From Didemnitutus sp047777955 (GTDB taxonomy: Bacteria; Verrucomicrobiota; Verrucomicrobiia; Opitutales; Opitutaceae): a DNA stretch of 64,000 nt. Below are positions 23,986 through 33,291 of this stretch, piece after piece. The translations under genes were made by a program, and so were the position numbers. The DNA lies in the NCBI RefSeq assembly GCF_047777955.1, contig NZ_CP180537.1, positions 2,604,001 through 2,668,000 on the forward strand. The letters are read 5' to 3'. The stretch's first letter is position 1, and every line of letters starts with the position of its first letter. The notes beneath the pieces were generated by a model, which saw only the letters and a program-made list of their open reading frames with translations, was not told the DNA's origin and did no database searches.

Positions 23986-24980
23986 TGACTTCCGCCTCCC
24001 GTCCCTCCGATTCCTCCTTCGCCCGCACGCTGCTCGACCGCGGCGGCATGATCCTGGTGCTGGGCGCGCTCGCCGTCGTCTGTTGGATCACGGTGCGCGG
24101 CTTCGGCACGCCCGAGAACCTGATGAACCTGCTCCTCCAGGTCTCGATGGTCGGCACGGTGGCGACGACGATGCTGTTCTGCCTGGCGTCGGGTAATTTC
24201 GACCTCTCCGTCGGCACGATCATTCCCGCCGGCGGCGTGCTCTGCGCGCTGATCCTGCGTCAGACGAACAACCTTTTCCTCGCCCTCGCCGCCTCGCTCG
24301 CGTTCGGCGCTCTGGTGGGCTTTCTCAACGGCACCATCGTCGCCCGGCTGAAGATCAACCCGCTCATCACCACGCTCTCGACCATGATGATGGTGCGCGG
24401 CGTCGCCTTCGTGTTCGCCGACGGCAAGTCCATCGGCATCGCCAACGACGCGCTGCTCGCCCTCGCCAGCTGGGCCTTCCCCGTCATCCGCAGCTCCTCC
24501 GGCGCCGTCGTCTTCCAGATCACGTTTCCCGTCTGGGTCTGCCTGGGCCTGTTCGCCCTCTTCGGCTTCGTGCTCCAGCGCACCGCCTTCGGCCGCAACA
24601 CGCTCGCCATCGGCGGCAACGAGGAGGCGGCGCGCCTCGCGGGCGTGAACGTGACGCGGGTGAAGGTCGCCATCTTCACCCTCCAGGGCCTGGTCGCTGC
24701 GCTGGCCGGCGTGCTCCTCGCCGCCCGCCTCGGCATCGGCGACCCGAAGACGGCGCAGGGCAGCGAGCTCTCGATCATCTCCGCCTGCGTGCTCGGCGGC
24801 GTGTCGCTCTCCGGCGGCGTTGGCCGCATGAGTCACGTCATCGCCGGCGTCTTCATCATGGGCATCGTCGAGAACGCGATGAACCTGCTCAACATCGACT
24901 CGTTCTACCAATACATCGTCCGCGGCGCGATCCTGCTCGCGGCGGTGATGCTCGACCAGCTGAAGCAGCGCCGCGGGTGA
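23985..24980 (+). CDS. araH: L-arabinose ABC transporter permease AraH
   Basis: A 331-aa integral membrane protein of the BPD-transp-2 family with about ten hydrophobic segments. Motifs: LASGNFDLSVGTIIPAGGVL, INPLITTLSTMMMVRGVAF, GGNEEAARLAGVNVTRVK and CVLGGVSLSGGVGRMSHV. Final gene of the plus-strand operon; its stop lies 6 bp from the stop of the convergent sensor-kinase gene. Forms the arabinose channel with AraG and AraF. Confidence 0.93.
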   Translation: MTSASRPSDSSFARTLLDRGGMILVLGALAVVCWITVRGFGTPENLMNLLLQVSMVGTVATTMLFCLASGNFDLSVGTIIPAGGVLCALILRQTNNLFLALAASLAFGALVGFLNGTIVARLKINPLITTLSTMMMVRGVAFVFADGKSIGIANDALLALASWAFPVIRSSSGAVVFQITFPVWVCLGLFALFGFVLQRTAFGRNTLAIGGNEEAARLAGVNVTRVKVAIFTLQGLVAALAGVLLAARLGIGDPKTAQGSELSIISACVLGGVSLSGGVGRMSHVIAGVFIMGIVENAMNLLNIDSFYQYIVRGAILLAAVMLDQLKQRRG

Positions 24981-24986
24981 AGCGGC

Positions 24987-26666
24987 TCACACCGCCGTCG
25001 CGACCGGACCGCGCACGCCGGGCAGTTCGACGATGAAGATCGCACCCTGGCCCGGTTCGCTCTCGCAACGCAGCGTTCCGCCCAGGCCCGTGACGACATT
25101 GTCGACGATCCACAAGCCGAGCCCGGTGGACTTTTCGCCGCCGGTGGGACGGCTCTCGCCCTGCCCGTAGCGCGTGAAAATCCGCGCCCGATCCTCGGGC
25201 CGGATGCCCGGTCCCTGGTCGCTCACGAGGAGCCGAATGCCGTCCTGCCGCCAGCAGGCGCTGACGGTCACGATCGTGCCGGGGCGCGTGAACTTGAGGG
25301 CGTTCGAGACGAGGTTGTCGGCAATCTGGCGCAACGCCGCGGCATCGGACAGGATCGGCATCGCCGCGCCCTCCGTCTCCACGCGCAGCTCGATGCCCTT
25401 GCCGGCGGCGGATTCCTGCAGGGTCGACGCCACGTCGCGGATCAGAGCGCCGAAATCCACGGGCTCGCGCGCGTAGCGTCGCACTCCGTCCTCCGTCGCC
25501 TGCGCGTCGACCAGGTCGTTGACGAGCCGGCGGAGTTGCTGTGCGGTGCGGTGGAACCGGGCGAGCAGGTCGCGCAGCGCCTTCTCGTCGCCCTGCTCCA
25601 CGAAATTCGCAAGGTCGGCCGCGAGCAGCATGGCGGTGAGCGGTCCGCGGATGTCGTGGGCGACCATCCGCAGCATCTCCGTCTTCTGTTCGCTGATCTT
25701 CGCCAGCCGGACGTGCGCCTCCTCGAGACGGGCGAGAATCCGCCGGCGCTCCGCAAGCTCGCGCGCCAGACGGCGATTGTGCAGGTAGACCGCGAGGACG
25801 ATGAGCGACACCACCGCCACCGCGGCGAGCGCGATCTTGAAGGCCAGCAGCCACGGCGAGGGATTGGCGTCGACCGAGACCCAGCGCTCGTCGATCTGGC
25901 GCCGCTCGGCGGCGGTGATGTCCGCGAGCGCCTTGTTGAGGATGGAGAGCAGGAGCGGCTGGTCGCGCGCCACGCCGAGGTAGGTGTCGCGTGCGGTCTC
26001 GGTGATGCTGCCCAGCCGGAGATTCCCGAGATGGTTGGCCTTGATCGTGTAGGCGGCGTTGACCGAATCGGCGAGCGTCGCGTCGATGTCGCCGCGAGCC
26101 AGGGCCTCGAGCACGTCGGTGATGGTGTCGAATTCGACCAGGCGCGTGCCGGCCATCATTTCGCGGATCGGCCCGTCCTTCGGCAGGTAGCCCCGCACCA
26201 TGCCAACGGACAGGCCGCGAAGGTCTCGCGCGCTGAGCAGGTAGGGCATGTTCGTCCGCGAAACGATCACGCGCGGCACGCTCAGGTAGACGCGGGTCAG
26301 CAGCATCGACTCCCGCTGCTCGGCGCTGCCGACGAGCAGGGTCAGCAGGTCGACCCGGCCGTCCCGGAAATACTGCTCTGCGGTCGGCCAGTCCGGCGCG
26401 ACGACGGGCTCGAAGCGCAGGCCGGTCCGGCGGGCGATCAAATCGAGATATTCGAGGTCGATGCCCTGCATGCGACCGGAGCCGTCCGGGAAGGAATAAG
26501 GCGGATAGGCCGGACTGAAGCCGACGCGCACGACCGGATGCGCGCGGATCCATTCGGCTTCCGCCGGAGTCAGCGGCAACGTCGCGGCTCCGGCCATTCC
26601 CGCCGCGAGCGTCAAGGCGGCGGCCGAGAGCAGCGCTTTCGCCGCGCGTGTCATGGAATGCGGCAT
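24987..26666 (-). CDS. Sensor histidine kinase with periplasmic solute-binding (SBP_bac_3) sensor domain
   Basis: About 559 aa from the ATG at 26666; ATG 26654 and GTG 26681 are alternatives. A signal peptide is followed by a family-3 solute-binding sensor domain (about 30-265: RVGFSPAYPPYSFPDGSGRMQGIDLE-type N-lobe, ALARGDIDATLADSVNAAYT). One transmembrane helix lies at about 280-302. Then come a coiled linker, HisKA with the phospho-His in MVAHDIRGPL, and an HATPase_c domain with DNLVSNALKF, DQGPGIRPED and STGLGLWIVD. There is no receiver domain and no response-regulator gene nearby, so it is an orphan kinase here. Last gene after the rhamnosidase/mutarotase pair on this strand. Confidence 0.88.
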   Translation of the reverse strand: MPHSMTRAAKALLSAAALTLAAGMAGAATLPLTPAEAEWIRAHPVVRVGFSPAYPPYSFPDGSGRMQGIDLEYLDLIARRTGLRFEPVVAPDWPTAEQYFRDGRVDLLTLLVGSAEQRESMLLTRVYLSVPRVIVSRTNMPYLLSARDLRGLSVGMVRGYLPKDGPIREMMAGTRLVEFDTITDVLEALARGDIDATLADSVNAAYTIKANHLGNLRLGSITETARDTYLGVARDQPLLLSILNKALADITAAERRQIDERWVSVDANPSPWLLAFKIALAAVAVVSLIVLAVYLHNRRLARELAERRRILARLEEAHVRLAKISEQKTEMLRMVAHDIRGPLTAMLLAADLANFVEQGDEKALRDLLARFHRTAQQLRRLVNDLVDAQATEDGVRRYAREPVDFGALIRDVASTLQESAAGKGIELRVETEGAAMPILSDAAALRQIADNLVSNALKFTRPGTIVTVSACWRQDGIRLLVSDQGPGIRPEDRARIFTRYGQGESRPTGGEKSTGLGLWIVDNVVTGLGGTLRCESEPGQGAIFIVELPGVRGPVATAV

Positions 26667-26712
26667 GTCGCCAAGCTGCACGAAGCGCCGGCGCGCGCAA
26701 GCCTGCGCCGGC

Positions 26713-27057
26713 TCAGTCCTGGTGAAACACTTCCTCGCCGGGCGCCCACCAGGCCCCGGCGGGACGATCGGCGAGCGGCTGCTGCATCGGTTCGCAAATT
26801 TTCCACCATTCCCGCGTCGTCGGATCCGCGGCCATCTTCGCCATGTCGGCGGCGTGGTCGTCGCCGGTGTATTCGTAGTAGCTGAACAGGTAGTGCTGCC
26901 CGTCCGGCATCCGCCGCAGGTAGATCGAGTAGTTGCGGATGTGGCACTGCTTGATCATCGCCAGCACGCCGGGCCAGACGGCGGCGTGGAGGCGCCGGTA
27001 TTCCGGAATGGCCTCCTCCCGGAGGCCGATGACTGAGCCGAAGCGTTGGATTTTCAT
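26713..27057 (-). CDS. rhaM: L-rhamnose mutarotase
   Basis: A 114-aa protein of the RhaM/YiiL family, slightly longer than the usual ~104. Motifs MKIQRFGSVIGLREEAIPEY, RRLHAAVWPGVLAMI (active-site His), NYSIYLRRM, LFSYYEYTGDD and WWKICEPMQQPL are diagnostic. It interconverts alpha- and beta-anomers of L-rhamnose or related 6-deoxyhexoses. It overlaps the GH106 gene by 4 bp (ATGA), so the sugar released by that enzyme is probably its substrate. No rhamnose isomerase or rhamnulokinase is present in the window. Confidence 0.92.
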   Translation of the reverse strand: MKIQRFGSVIGLREEAIPEYRRLHAAVWPGVLAMIKQCHIRNYSIYLRRMPDGQHYLFSYYEYTGDDHAADMAKMAADPTTREWWKICEPMQQPLADRPAGAWWAPGEEVFHQD

Positions 27058-30000
27058 TCGGGAAGCGAGAGGCGAACGGGATTATGCAGCCGCACCGGCC
27101 CGAGCAAGCCCGACGCCACCAGCGGCTCGTCGCGGTCGTAGAATTTCCACGTGGCAAACGTCACCCGCCCGCCGGGCGGCTTCGGCTTCCCGGTGCGATA
27201 CCACTCCGGCAGGCGCGTGATGCCGTGCGGGTCGTTGCCCTGCTCGTCGCGGATGCCGAACGCATCCTCGGGCGGCAGCTGCTCGTCGCCGATCAGGCGG
27301 TTCGGCCACAGCGTCGTCACCGCCACCTCGAGGGTGTTGGCGCCGGCGTGGACGAAGTTCGTCACGTCGAGGCGATAGGGTTCCTTCCACGCGGTGCCGA
27401 CGTCGCGGCCGTTCAGGCGCACCGCGGCGATCACCTCGACACGGCCGAGGTCGAGGATGACGCGCCGGTCGGCGCCGATGAAGCCCGCCGGCACGTCGAG
27501 GGTGCGGGTGTAGGTGGCGGTGCCGGCAAAGAATTTCACGCCCGGATTCTCGTGGAGGTGCAGCGAGCGCAGGGCCGGCAGCTCGATCGACTCCGGCGCG
27601 CCGCGGCCGGGCTGGAAACGGACCTGCCACGGACCGTCCACGACGCGTGCCTCGGGCACGTCCGCCACCACGGCGGGACCGCCGTCCAGCGCGTAGCGGC
27701 CGCTGCGCCACGCCAGCAGGCGGGTGCCGCCGTCGCGGCGGCCGAGTTCGGTCACCGTCGGCGTGTCCGGCGCCGGCAGGCCGGCGGCGGCAAGCTGCCG
27801 CACGTCCGCGGCCGCCAGGGCGCGGTCGAATTCCTGCGGCGGCACGAAGTTGCCCTCGAAGAAGAACACCTGGCCGCGCGAGGGCGGCGCCGGCTGGTTC
27901 GCCGCGCGCGTGAGCGCCTCGATGCCCGGGAAGTGCAGCATGTAGTCGACGGGCGGGATCGGCGAGCCGACGCCCGAGTGCACCACCTTGCCGGAGACGA
28001 GCCCCGTGTGCACGAGTTCGCCGTTCACGAAGAGCTGCGGCTGTCCGGCGCGGTAGACGACGGCGACATGCGTCCAGCCGGACACCGGGTGGGGCCAGAC
28101 CAGCACGGCCGGGCAGCTGTCGAGCGCGCGCTCGACCACGAAGATGCCGTTGCGTCCGACCGCGAGACCGGCGGTGGCGTGACCGGCGCCAAAGCGCGCG
28201 TCGCCGGGATCGGCCGGGATGGCGTAGAATTTGCCCACCTCGTCAATCCGCCCGGTCGTGCCCTCGCTTGGGAACACGCGCAGGTCGGTGTCGGGCTTGA
28301 CCCAGATCGCCATGGTGAAGTCGTGCGCCGGCGCCACGCGCTGCTTGAGCCGCGGCACGTCGGCGGTCTCGCGCGTCGCCGTGCCGTCCCGGCTCAGGCT
28401 GCGCGCGGCCGTTGCCGCCGGACGACGGAACAGGACGAACACCGACTCGCCGGGCTCGAGCCGCAGGGGAAGCACGGCCCGGTCGCCGTCCGCGGCGAAC
28501 ACCGCCGCGTCGCTGCGTTCGCCCGTCTCCGGGCGCCAGATTTCCGGCTGGCGGCCGGCCTGGCCCCGGAACGAGGCGACGAGTTCCTCGACCCGGCGCT
28601 GGCGGTTGCCGAGGAAGAACAGGTCGCCATCGGGCAGCCGTCGGTGTTGCCACGAGAACGCGGCGCCGGAATCCCAGGCGAAATAGGAGAAGTCCGGCGC
28701 GATGCCGCGCGCCGTCAGCGCCTCCGCGATCGCCGCGTGCGCGAGCACGCGCGGATCCTGCCACAGCTCCCGCGCCGCGCGCAGCATCGCCGCCTCGCTC
28801 TCGGGATAGCCGGCCAGAGTCGGCGAGAACTGCGGCGCGGGGCCGACGAGCGTCGCCCCGGCGGCGACGAAGGCGCGCAACCGCTCCAGCAGCTCCGGCC
28901 GCATCGCCTTCAGGTCGGGCGGCAGCACGAGGAGCTTGTAGCGCGCGCCCTCGGGCAGGACGTAATCGCCGCCCTCGACCCGCACGCGGTGCAGCAGGAC
29001 GTCGGTGTTGACCACGTCGTAAGTGTAGCCGGCCGGCACGACGGGCAGCGCCATCGACGACGGATCGGGACTGCGCTCCCCGCTGAAATAGAGGATGTCC
29101 GCCGCGTAAGTCCCCTGCTGGAGCAGGAAGTGCGTGCGGGCGATGCAGTCGAGCCACGGCTTCGCCTCGCTGAACCAGGTGTTGGTGCGCTCGAAGGCAA
29201 AACCGTAGGGCCCGAGCGAAACGCCCGGCACCGCCGTCGGATGCGGCTGGTGCGCGTAGCGGTGCATGAGGAACAGGTTCACGCCCTGCGCGCTCATCTC
29301 GTCGCCCAGAATCTTCAACGCGTAGGGATACTCGAGCCAACGGGAAGTCTTGAACTCGCCCGTGAAAGCCTCGGAGCCCACGACGGATTGGCCGTAGACG
29401 TGCGCGGCGGACGTGACCATCTTCACCGCGCGATTCGGCGTCCAGGGGGTGCGCGTCCAGAATTCGGTCGTCGGCACGTCGGACAGGCCGGCGACGCGCA
29501 GCTCGTCGAAATTTCCCGCGCCGTAGCCTTCGACGTAGAATCTCATCCCCCGCGTCCGCGTGAGCGCGTGCATGCGGTCGTAATAGTTCTCGGCCATCAG
29601 GTCCGCCTGCACCCGGCGGAAGTCGTAGAGAAAACGCTCGGCCACGCCCGCATCGCCCACGATGCGACCGAAAAGCGCCGGCAGGTAGCCGGTGATTTCG
29701 TAGCCCGCGCGCCGGCGAAACTCGGCCGGAAAATCTGCCGTCCAGTTCTGCATGCCCGCCTCGTAGCTGTCGATGATCACGGAAGACGGCCCCTTCGCGC
29801 CGGCGGCGGCGGCATCGGCCGCGACACGCGCGATCACGTGCTCGAAATGGAACTCGGTCGCCGCGGCGTTGAACTTGTCGATCTCCAGGCCGCGGCCGGC
29901 GGCCGACGCTGCGACGTTGTTCTTGCCGGTGGTCGTATGGCCGATGCGCAGGATGGTCCACGTCCCGGCCGGCGCATCCCACTCCAGGCGGTCGCCCTGT

Positions 30001-31025
30001 AGGTGCGCGGTGAGGTCCACGACCCGGGCGGGATCGATCGCCGCATCGACCGGCACCGCCGGCGGCAGCGTGAGTTGGCCCGACACGCGATAGTCGAAAT
30101 TGGCCTTGGCGACCCAGTCGGAGATTCGGGGCGCGCGGTGCAGCATGAGCTCCGCGAGCTCGCCCTCGGCTGCGGCCGCGACCCGCACAAAACGGACGCG
30201 CGTGGGGGCGAAATTGCGGACCGCCGGCGCGAGGATGCCGTGGCGCCCCGGCGTGCCCACCGTGCCGAGCGAGGTGAAGGTTTTCCCGTCCATCGATCCC
30301 TCGACCGTGAGTCGGGGAAAACGCCCGCTCGGGCTCGGCAACGCCGTGAGCGCGTGCAGCTCGATCGGCGCGGCGAATTCGAACAGCAGCGGTGTAGCCG
30401 GCGTCAACGCCACCTTCGTCGTGAGCGAACCGTCGCTCAGGAGCCGCTTGTCCACCGTGGCCGCGCCCAGGCTGACCCGCGCCAGCGCCTCCTCGTAGGG
30501 CACCGTCTCGGCCGGCAGCGCCGGGAACGCGATGACGAACGCGTCGCGATAGTAGCCGAGGTTCGCCTGCGGCCGCGGCAACTCCAGCGCCACGCGGCCG
30601 CCACCGGCCGCGGTCGCTTCCGTCCAGACGAGTTGCTGCATCGACATCGCGGGCATCACCCACGGTCCGCCGCTGCTGGACCAGCCGGGGGCGTTGGACA
30701 TGCCGATGTCGACGCCCAGCCGGTTGCCCTCCTTGAACGCGTGCGTCATCAATTCGCGCCAGTGCGGCTCGAGGTAATTCGCGGGACCGGCGGGCAGATA
30801 GTCGCTGCCGTCGAAGATCAGCGCGCCCGCTACGCCGATTTTCGCCATCGCCTCGAGGTCGAGCGTGATGCCCTCGCGCGTGACGTTGCCGTTCATCCAG
30901 TGCCAGAACGTCTGCGGTCGCGCCGTGCGCGGCGGCGACTCGAAGCCGGCGGCCAGCGGATCCGCAGCGAACGCGCCCAGCGCGATGAAAGGCACAAGCG
31001 AAGCGAGCAGACGGCGAAGGATCAC
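27054..31025 (-). CDS. Secreted GH106 alpha-L-rhamnosidase with inserted LamG-like domain
   Basis: About 1,323 aa from the GTG at 31025, which leaves a clean signal peptide (ILRRLLASLVPFIALGAFA). A TTG at 31085 is an alternative that overlaps the upstream gene. GH106 features: TFWHWMNGNVTREGITLDLE, GVAGALIFDG, GNRLGVDIGMSNAPGWSSSG, VIIDSYEAGMQNW, FYVEGYGAG and VGSEAFTGEF. A concanavalin/LamG-like module is inserted at about 895-1075 (FTMAIWVKPDTDLRV, WTHVAVVYRAGQPQLFVNGE). The C-terminal jelly-roll ends with VRLHNPVRLSL. Cleaves alpha-L-rhamnose from pectic chains. Confidence 0.88.
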   Translation of the reverse strand: MILRRLLASLVPFIALGAFAADPLAAGFESPPRTARPQTFWHWMNGNVTREGITLDLEAMAKIGVAGALIFDGSDYLPAGPANYLEPHWRELMTHAFKEGNRLGVDIGMSNAPGWSSSGGPWVMPAMSMQQLVWTEATAAGGGRVALELPRPQANLGYYRDAFVIAFPALPAETVPYEEALARVSLGAATVDKRLLSDGSLTTKVALTPATPLLFEFAAPIELHALTALPSPSGRFPRLTVEGSMDGKTFTSLGTVGTPGRHGILAPAVRNFAPTRVRFVRVAAAAEGELAELMLHRAPRISDWVAKANFDYRVSGQLTLPPAVPVDAAIDPARVVDLTAHLQGDRLEWDAPAGTWTILRIGHTTTGKNNVAASAAGRGLEIDKFNAAATEFHFEHVIARVAADAAAAGAKGPSSVIIDSYEAGMQNWTADFPAEFRRRAGYEITGYLPALFGRIVGDAGVAERFLYDFRRVQADLMAENYYDRMHALTRTRGMRFYVEGYGAGNFDELRVAGLSDVPTTEFWTRTPWTPNRAVKMVTSAAHVYGQSVVGSEAFTGEFKTSRWLEYPYALKILGDEMSAQGVNLFLMHRYAHQPHPTAVPGVSLGPYGFAFERTNTWFSEAKPWLDCIARTHFLLQQGTYAADILYFSGERSPDPSSMALPVVPAGYTYDVVNTDVLLHRVRVEGGDYVLPEGARYKLLVLPPDLKAMRPELLERLRAFVAAGATLVGPAPQFSPTLAGYPESEAAMLRAARELWQDPRVLAHAAIAEALTARGIAPDFSYFAWDSGAAFSWQHRRLPDGDLFFLGNRQRRVEELVASFRGQAGRQPEIWRPETGERSDAAVFAADGDRAVLPLRLEPGESVFVLFRRPAATAARSLSRDGTATRETADVPRLKQRVAPAHDFTMAIWVKPDTDLRVFPSEGTTGRIDEVGKFYAIPADPGDARFGAGHATAGLAVGRNGIFVVERALDSCPAVLVWPHPVSGWTHVAVVYRAGQPQLFVNGELVHTGLVSGKVVHSGVGSPIPPVDYMLHFPGIEALTRAANQPAPPSRGQVFFFEGNFVPPQEFDRALAAADVRQLAAAGLPAPDTPTVTELGRRDGGTRLLAWRSGRYALDGGPAVVADVPEARVVDGPWQVRFQPGRGAPESIELPALRSLHLHENPGVKFFAGTATYTRTLDVPAGFIGADRRVILDLGRVEVIAAVRLNGRDVGTAWKEPYRLDVTNFVHAGANTLEVAVTTLWPNRLIGDEQLPPEDAFGIRDEQGNDPHGITRLPEWYRTGKPKPPGGRVTFATWKFYDRDEPLVASGLLGPVRLHNPVRLSLPE

Positions 31026-31068
31026 GACGGCAGACTGAGCGAATTTTGCGGACACGGCGAGCGGCGGT

Positions 31069-33291
31069 TCAACGGATGACTTCAATGAGATACTGGGTGG
31101 CGGTCTGCTCGCCGAGTTCGACTTCCCAGCCGTCCTCGAGGCGGCGCGCCTGGGCGGCCCGCGCGAGCGGCTTCGCCGCGCCGTCGAGCGGAGTCACGAG
31201 CACGGCGACAGCGCCGTCCAGTTCGCGTAGCTCCAGCCAGCCGATGACCGGCTCGATCAGCGTCGGGCCGTGGCCCCACTTCTCCCAGAGCGTGCGGCGC
31301 TCGTTCCAGACGGCGCCGGTGTTCTGCCAGCGGGCGCAGGCGGTGAGGAGCAGGCGGTTCGAACGCTGGATCGGCTCGTTCGTGAGCGAGGACAGCGTGA
31401 TCGCGGCGAACTCGTTCTTCAGTTCGGGCTTCAAGTGCTTCGTGGGATGCGGATGCGCGCGCAGGAAACCGACGAGTGCCTGCGAGCGCGGCGTGTCGAC
31501 GGTGACTACGCCCTCCTTGCGGTCGTGCAGGCGCCAGGTGAGCTCGCCCGTATCGGACACGAACGGTCCGTCGCTCTCCGGCGGGAACGCCGTGGTCCCC
31601 TGCCCTTCGAGCGTCCCGATGCGCGAACCGTGGCGCAGCGGCAGCGAGCGCGGGAAACCGGGTGTGAAATACGGCCGCTCGCTCTCCGGCAGGCGCATGG
31701 CCTCGTTCACCTGCTCGTGCGAGTAGTTGCGCACGAAGGTTTCCTTCGCCGGGCTGACGTCGGCGCGCGAGAAGAGCAGCGCGCCCACGGCCAGTTGCGA
31801 CATCTTCACCGGGTCCAACGTGAGGTCGAACTCGTCGGCCACGTAGCGCTGGAAGTCCGGCAGCGCCTTCGGCTCGAAAGTGTAGAAATAGATGCCGTCC
31901 CAGTCCTGGAAGGCGGCGTAGGACGCCAGCAGCGGGATCATCTCGGCGGCGTATTCGTTGGGATTCGGGTGATTGACCTCGCTGACGGTGAACGGCCGCC
32001 CGGCCATCGGGGCGCGGGCGAGCTTCACGATCGTCGAGCGCGTCGGCTGGTCGACCATGGGCGAGTTGCGCGCGCCCCAGATTGCCGGGTGCTGCCAGTA
32101 GACGTGGGCATCGACGAAATCCAGGAGCGAGTTGGCGCGCAGCATCGGCTGGCCGGGAATCCAGTAGGTGTGGTCGGCGTTGCCGATGACGAGCGACTGC
32201 ACGCCGAGTTCCTGCTTCAGGAACCGGCCCATGTCGGTGAAGAACACCTTCTCGACGTCGCCGTAGAAATCGGCCTCGGCGTGGAAGCGCTCCTTCGGCG
32301 CCACGCTGAAATCGCCACGATGGAGCCGCGGCACAGGCGCGTCGGCGGCGACTCCGGCTTGCTGGCGGATGACGGCGAGCTGCGCCGGCGTGCGGTTCTT
32401 GGCCAGCCACTGCTGGAACATCGCGTCGAGCTGGGCCGCGTAGCGCGGCGTGAAATCGAGCTGGTAGCGGGGCGCGCCGGGCTTCAGCTCGCCGCGCAGC
32501 CAGTTGCGGAACCAGAATTCGTAGAGCGAGTTCTCGTTCACGATCTCGACCGTCGCGACCGCCGGCTCGTGCCGATACTCGGTGCCCGTGTAGGGATTGC
32601 GGTGCGTGAGCAGGCGGCGCGCGTAATCCTTCTGCAACTCGATCAGGCGGTCGCCGATGTAGGTGTAAGCCTTCCAGAGCTGGACGATGTCGTTGTCCGG
32701 CACGCCGTCGGCGGCCTTGTAACGGCGGCCGACGTTGAGGTTCAGGTTCGAGTAGATGCCGGCCTTCTTCAGCTCGGCGACGAAGGTGTCGAGGCGGTCG
32801 AGCTGCTCGGCGTCGAAGTCCGTGGTCGTGTCCTTCGTGCTGTCGATCAGGCCGGCCGGCGGCACCTTGAAGCGATTGCCCTCCGCCTCGGCGCGGTTGC
32901 GCTCGGGCTCGAGTGCGGCCTCCTGCGCGGCGGTGCGCGTCGGCATGTCGAGGAAGTGGAAGCGCACGCAGTTCACGCCGTGGCGCGCGAGGATCCGCGC
33001 CCACTTCGCCGCCTCGGACTTCGGCGGCAGAATCGTCGAGCCGCGCGTCCAGCCGGTGAGATTCACGCCCCAGATGCGGAAGCGCTCGCCGTTGCCCTTC
33101 ACGAGATGGCCGTCCTTCACGGTGATGAAGCCGGTCGCGCCGGCGGGCTGGCCGCCGAGCAGGAACGAGACGTCGACCGGCGAGTCCTCGCGCGCGAGGT
33201 GGTCGATGACGAAGGGCCGGAAGGCGATCTCGGCCGCGCCAAGCGGCGCGGCGGCGAGGATGACGAGGGACAGCAGCAGGCGGGGATTCAT
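31069..33291 (-). CDS. Secreted TIM-barrel glycoside hydrolase, clan-A-like, no family assigned
   Basis: A 740-aa protein with signal peptide (MNPRLLLSLVILAAAPLGAA). The barrel begins at about 65: KGNGERFRIWGVNLTG and ILARHGVNCVRFHFLD. A clan GH-A pair is visible: VEIVNENSLYEF (E253, acid/base) and FTVSEVNHPNPNEYA (E438, nucleophile). A C-terminal beta domain (about 560-740) includes WLELRELDGAVAVLVTPLDG. This resembles GH5-like 'cellulase' proteins of Verrucomicrobiota and Bacteroidota, but I cannot match a numbered family or a substrate. It overlaps the GH29 gene by 4 bp, placing it in the araBAD/GH29/GH106 unit. Confidence 0.8.
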   Translation of the reverse strand: MNPRLLLSLVILAAAPLGAAEIAFRPFVIDHLAREDSPVDVSFLLGGQPAGATGFITVKDGHLVKGNGERFRIWGVNLTGWTRGSTILPPKSEAAKWARILARHGVNCVRFHFLDMPTRTAAQEAALEPERNRAEAEGNRFKVPPAGLIDSTKDTTTDFDAEQLDRLDTFVAELKKAGIYSNLNLNVGRRYKAADGVPDNDIVQLWKAYTYIGDRLIELQKDYARRLLTHRNPYTGTEYRHEPAVATVEIVNENSLYEFWFRNWLRGELKPGAPRYQLDFTPRYAAQLDAMFQQWLAKNRTPAQLAVIRQQAGVAADAPVPRLHRGDFSVAPKERFHAEADFYGDVEKVFFTDMGRFLKQELGVQSLVIGNADHTYWIPGQPMLRANSLLDFVDAHVYWQHPAIWGARNSPMVDQPTRSTIVKLARAPMAGRPFTVSEVNHPNPNEYAAEMIPLLASYAAFQDWDGIYFYTFEPKALPDFQRYVADEFDLTLDPVKMSQLAVGALLFSRADVSPAKETFVRNYSHEQVNEAMRLPESERPYFTPGFPRSLPLRHGSRIGTLEGQGTTAFPPESDGPFVSDTGELTWRLHDRKEGVVTVDTPRSQALVGFLRAHPHPTKHLKPELKNEFAAITLSSLTNEPIQRSNRLLLTACARWQNTGAVWNERRTLWEKWGHGPTLIEPVIGWLELRELDGAVAVLVTPLDGAAKPLARAAQARRLEDGWEVELGEQTATQYLIEVIR

